Shown here piece after piece: positions 62,860-64,000 of a DNA stretch of 64,000 bases; the first letter of the stretch is position 1, and each line of letters opens with the position of its first letter. The notes under the pieces were generated by a model that was given only the letters and a program-made list of their open reading frames with translations, was not told where the DNA came from and ran no database searches. The translations under genes and the position numbers were made by a program. Source of the DNA: Thermincola ferriacetica (GTDB lineage Bacteria > Bacillota > Thermincolia > Thermincolales > Thermincolaceae). Location: assembly GCF_001263415.1 (NCBI RefSeq), contig NZ_LGTE01000009.1, positions 36,472 to 100,471 of the forward strand. Direction: 5' to 3'.

Positions 62860-63690
62860 ATGAATAAAACAGCTAAGAAAAGTATACGAATTTTAATATG
62901 CATAGGTATTATATTGTCGTCAACTTGTCCGGCCTTTGGCGTGCCGCGGGCGGGATCGTCAATTGCTGATCAAACCATGTTATACGTGGTGCAGCCCGGG
63001 GACACTTTATGGGATTTAGCAGCGCAAAGAGATATAGACAGAGAATTACTGGCCGGCATAAACGGCCTGGACCCGGAAGCCAGGCTAATAGAAGGGCAGG
63101 TTTTAAAAATACCGCTCGGCCAACTCATAACCCACGAAGTGCAGGAAGGCGAAACCATATGGCGTATTGCTCGGAATTACCACATAGATTACCAGATAAT
63201 CATGCGGGAAAATGAAATGACCGACCCGCGCCAATTGATGGCTGGGCAGAAAATAGCCATACCCATACCTCCGGAAAGGGTGGCGATCAGTATTTCGCCC
63301 ATGCGGAAAGTATGGAGTTTTGATTTATGGCCTGTCAACGGCGAGGTTAGCAGCATGTATGGAATGCGGGACGGACGTATGCATGAAGGATTGGACATTG
63401 CCGCCCCGGAGGGGACCCCTATTTACTGTGTGCAGGAAGGGGTAGTTGTATTTGCCGGGGAAAGAGGAACTTACGGCAATGCCGTTATTGTTGACCATGG
63501 CGATGGCCTGAGAACCCTATACGCCCACGCTTCTAAAGTCCTTGTCAGTGAAGGCGAAGTAGTGGAAAAGGGACAGGTTATTGCTCTGGTAGGCAACACA
63601 GGTCGGTCAACGGGTCCGCATACGCATTTTGAAGTGCTGGCCGGCGGGCGGCCCCTTAACCCGGCTTATTACTTACCGGTTAACCGGTAA
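62860..63690 (+). CDS. LysM-containing M23 family metallopeptidase
   Basis: A 276-residue secreted cell-wall enzyme. A signal peptide (about 1-27, ending PAFG) is followed by two LysM repeats (about 41-87, YVVQPGDTLWDLA, and 90-137, HEVQEGETIWRIA) and an LytM/M23 domain. The zinc ligands are His and Asp in MHEGLDIA and the HxH in GPHTHFEVLA. It cleaves peptide cross-bridges and could work in growth or sporulation. Start: ATG behind AAAGGAGG. It is flanked by near-identical 112-bp repeats. Confidence 0.93.
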   Translation: MNKTAKKSIRILICIGIILSSTCPAFGVPRAGSSIADQTMLYVVQPGDTLWDLAAQRDIDRELLAGINGLDPEARLIEGQVLKIPLGQLITHEVQEGETIWRIARNYHIDYQIIMRENEMTDPRQLMAGQKIAIPIPPERVAISISPMRKVWSFDLWPVNGEVSSMYGMRDGRMHEGLDIAAPEGTPIYCVQEGVVVFAGERGTYGNAVIVDHGDGLRTLYAHASKVLVSEGEVVEKGQVIALVGNTGRSTGPHTHFEVLAGGRPLNPAYYLPVNR

Positions 63691-63768
63691 CGCCGGTTAG
63701 CGGTGGCTGGTAAGAATACCTATGTAATGGTGAAACAACGGTGCCCCGTGCACGCCTGCACTGTGCGC

Positions 63769-63880
63769 GCCGCTGTACGGTAAAACAAGCGTTGCTCGGA
63801 GGCTGCGCCTTCCTTCGACCACGGAAGGGGTGGGTGGGGTTCTCCGCTGCCAAGGAGCTTTGTGCTGCAAAACCTGGCCA
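63769..63880 (+). repeat. 112-bp direct repeat, right copy
   Basis: The partner of 62232-62343 with three transitions. It is followed by GGCAGGCAG, which is also seen on the minus strand near 62635. The 63691-63768 stretch before it has GGTGAAACAACGGTGCC, a variant of the family's head motif. Confidence 0.95.
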
Positions 63881-63952
63881 GGCAGGCAGCGTTCCCGAAC
63901 TCGATGGCTCATGTTGCATTTCTCAAAAGCCAGGCCGCCTCCCGTCCGGTCA

Positions 63953-64000
63953 CTCAACTTGACTTGAGTGCCGGACTTCCCGGCGGCCTTCGCCATCTTC
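63953..64000 (-). repeat. Dispersed repeat fragment, copy at the window edge
   Basis: The reverse complement of this 48-bp stretch equals 29207-29254 at 47 of 48 positions. It contains the near-palindrome CTCAACTTGACTTGAG and probably continues beyond the window. Confidence 0.9.

Overview
The window is about 45% GC by eye and comes from an anaerobic, endospore-forming Firmicute of the Clostridia/Peptococcaceae type. The evidence is the block rpoE-pyrG-spo0F-fba-tal-glpX-rho, the spore genes sleB-ypeB and spo0F, a T-box leader, a SCIFF peptide with its maturase, and strong A/T-rich sigma-A promoters. A hydrogenogenic CO-oxidation (coo) operon at this GC content recalls thermophilic carboxydotrophs such as Thermincola or Carboxydothermus. 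That placement is inference, not something read from a marker gene.

1-13.5 kb: CO metabolism. A CO-sensing CooA gene is followed by a perfect CooA-type operator (TGTCA-N6-CGACA) and then cooM-K-L-X-U-H, hypA, cooF, cooS, cooC and a natural hypC-hypD fusion. CooS oxidises CO. CooF passes the electrons to the membrane [NiFe] hydrogenase CooLXUH, which makes H2, while CooM and CooK should move ions. HypA, HypCD and CooC mature the metal sites.

13.5-16.8 kb: tRNA-Lys, tRNA-Glu and tRNA-Gly, a heptad-repeat coiled-coil protein, the 46-residue SCIFF precursor with its radical SAM maturase, and an SDR dehydrogenase.

16.9-29.2 kb: a methyltransferase island for quaternary amines. It holds a PocR-AraC regulator, two corrinoid proteins, a [2Fe-2S] corrinoid activator, two BCCT transporters, an MtrH-like methyltransferase, a non-pyrrolysine MttB-like methyltransferase and two tandem DUF1638 proteins. 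Three copies of a 14-bp motif lie upstream of the regulator and of the first transporter. The likely flow is import of a betaine, methyl transfer to Co(I)-corrinoid protein, then transfer to tetrahydrofolate. Glycine betaine is the first guess for the substrate but is not proven.

29.2-39.4 kb: a short hybrid cluster protein facing a ferritin-like protein, sleB-ypeB, a class A PBP with a lipoprotein-like N-terminus, an orphan sensor kinase, an HMA protein and a UbiB-family kinase.

39.4-46.8 kb: amino acid metabolism. A T-box leader, probably sensing tRNA-Ala, controls an Lrp/AsnC regulator and an aminotransferase. A sodium symporter, phenylacetate-CoA ligase and indolepyruvate ferredoxin oxidoreductase (iorAB) follow.

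46.8-61 kb: housekeeping genes in Bacillus-like order, with insertions: DUF1934-argS, rpoE, pyrG, sppA, a YIP1-like protein, spo0F (with a Spo0A box and a sigma-H-like promoter), a Zn-ribbon protein, fba, a stalk-domain protein, tal, glpX, DUF2062 and rho. A membrane acyltransferase follows.

62.2-64 kb: a LysM-M23 peptidase gene flanked by 112-bp direct repeats that differ at 3 positions, next to a 224-bp palindromic element. Related pieces also occur near 29.2 kb. No transposase, CRISPR array or phage gene was seen.
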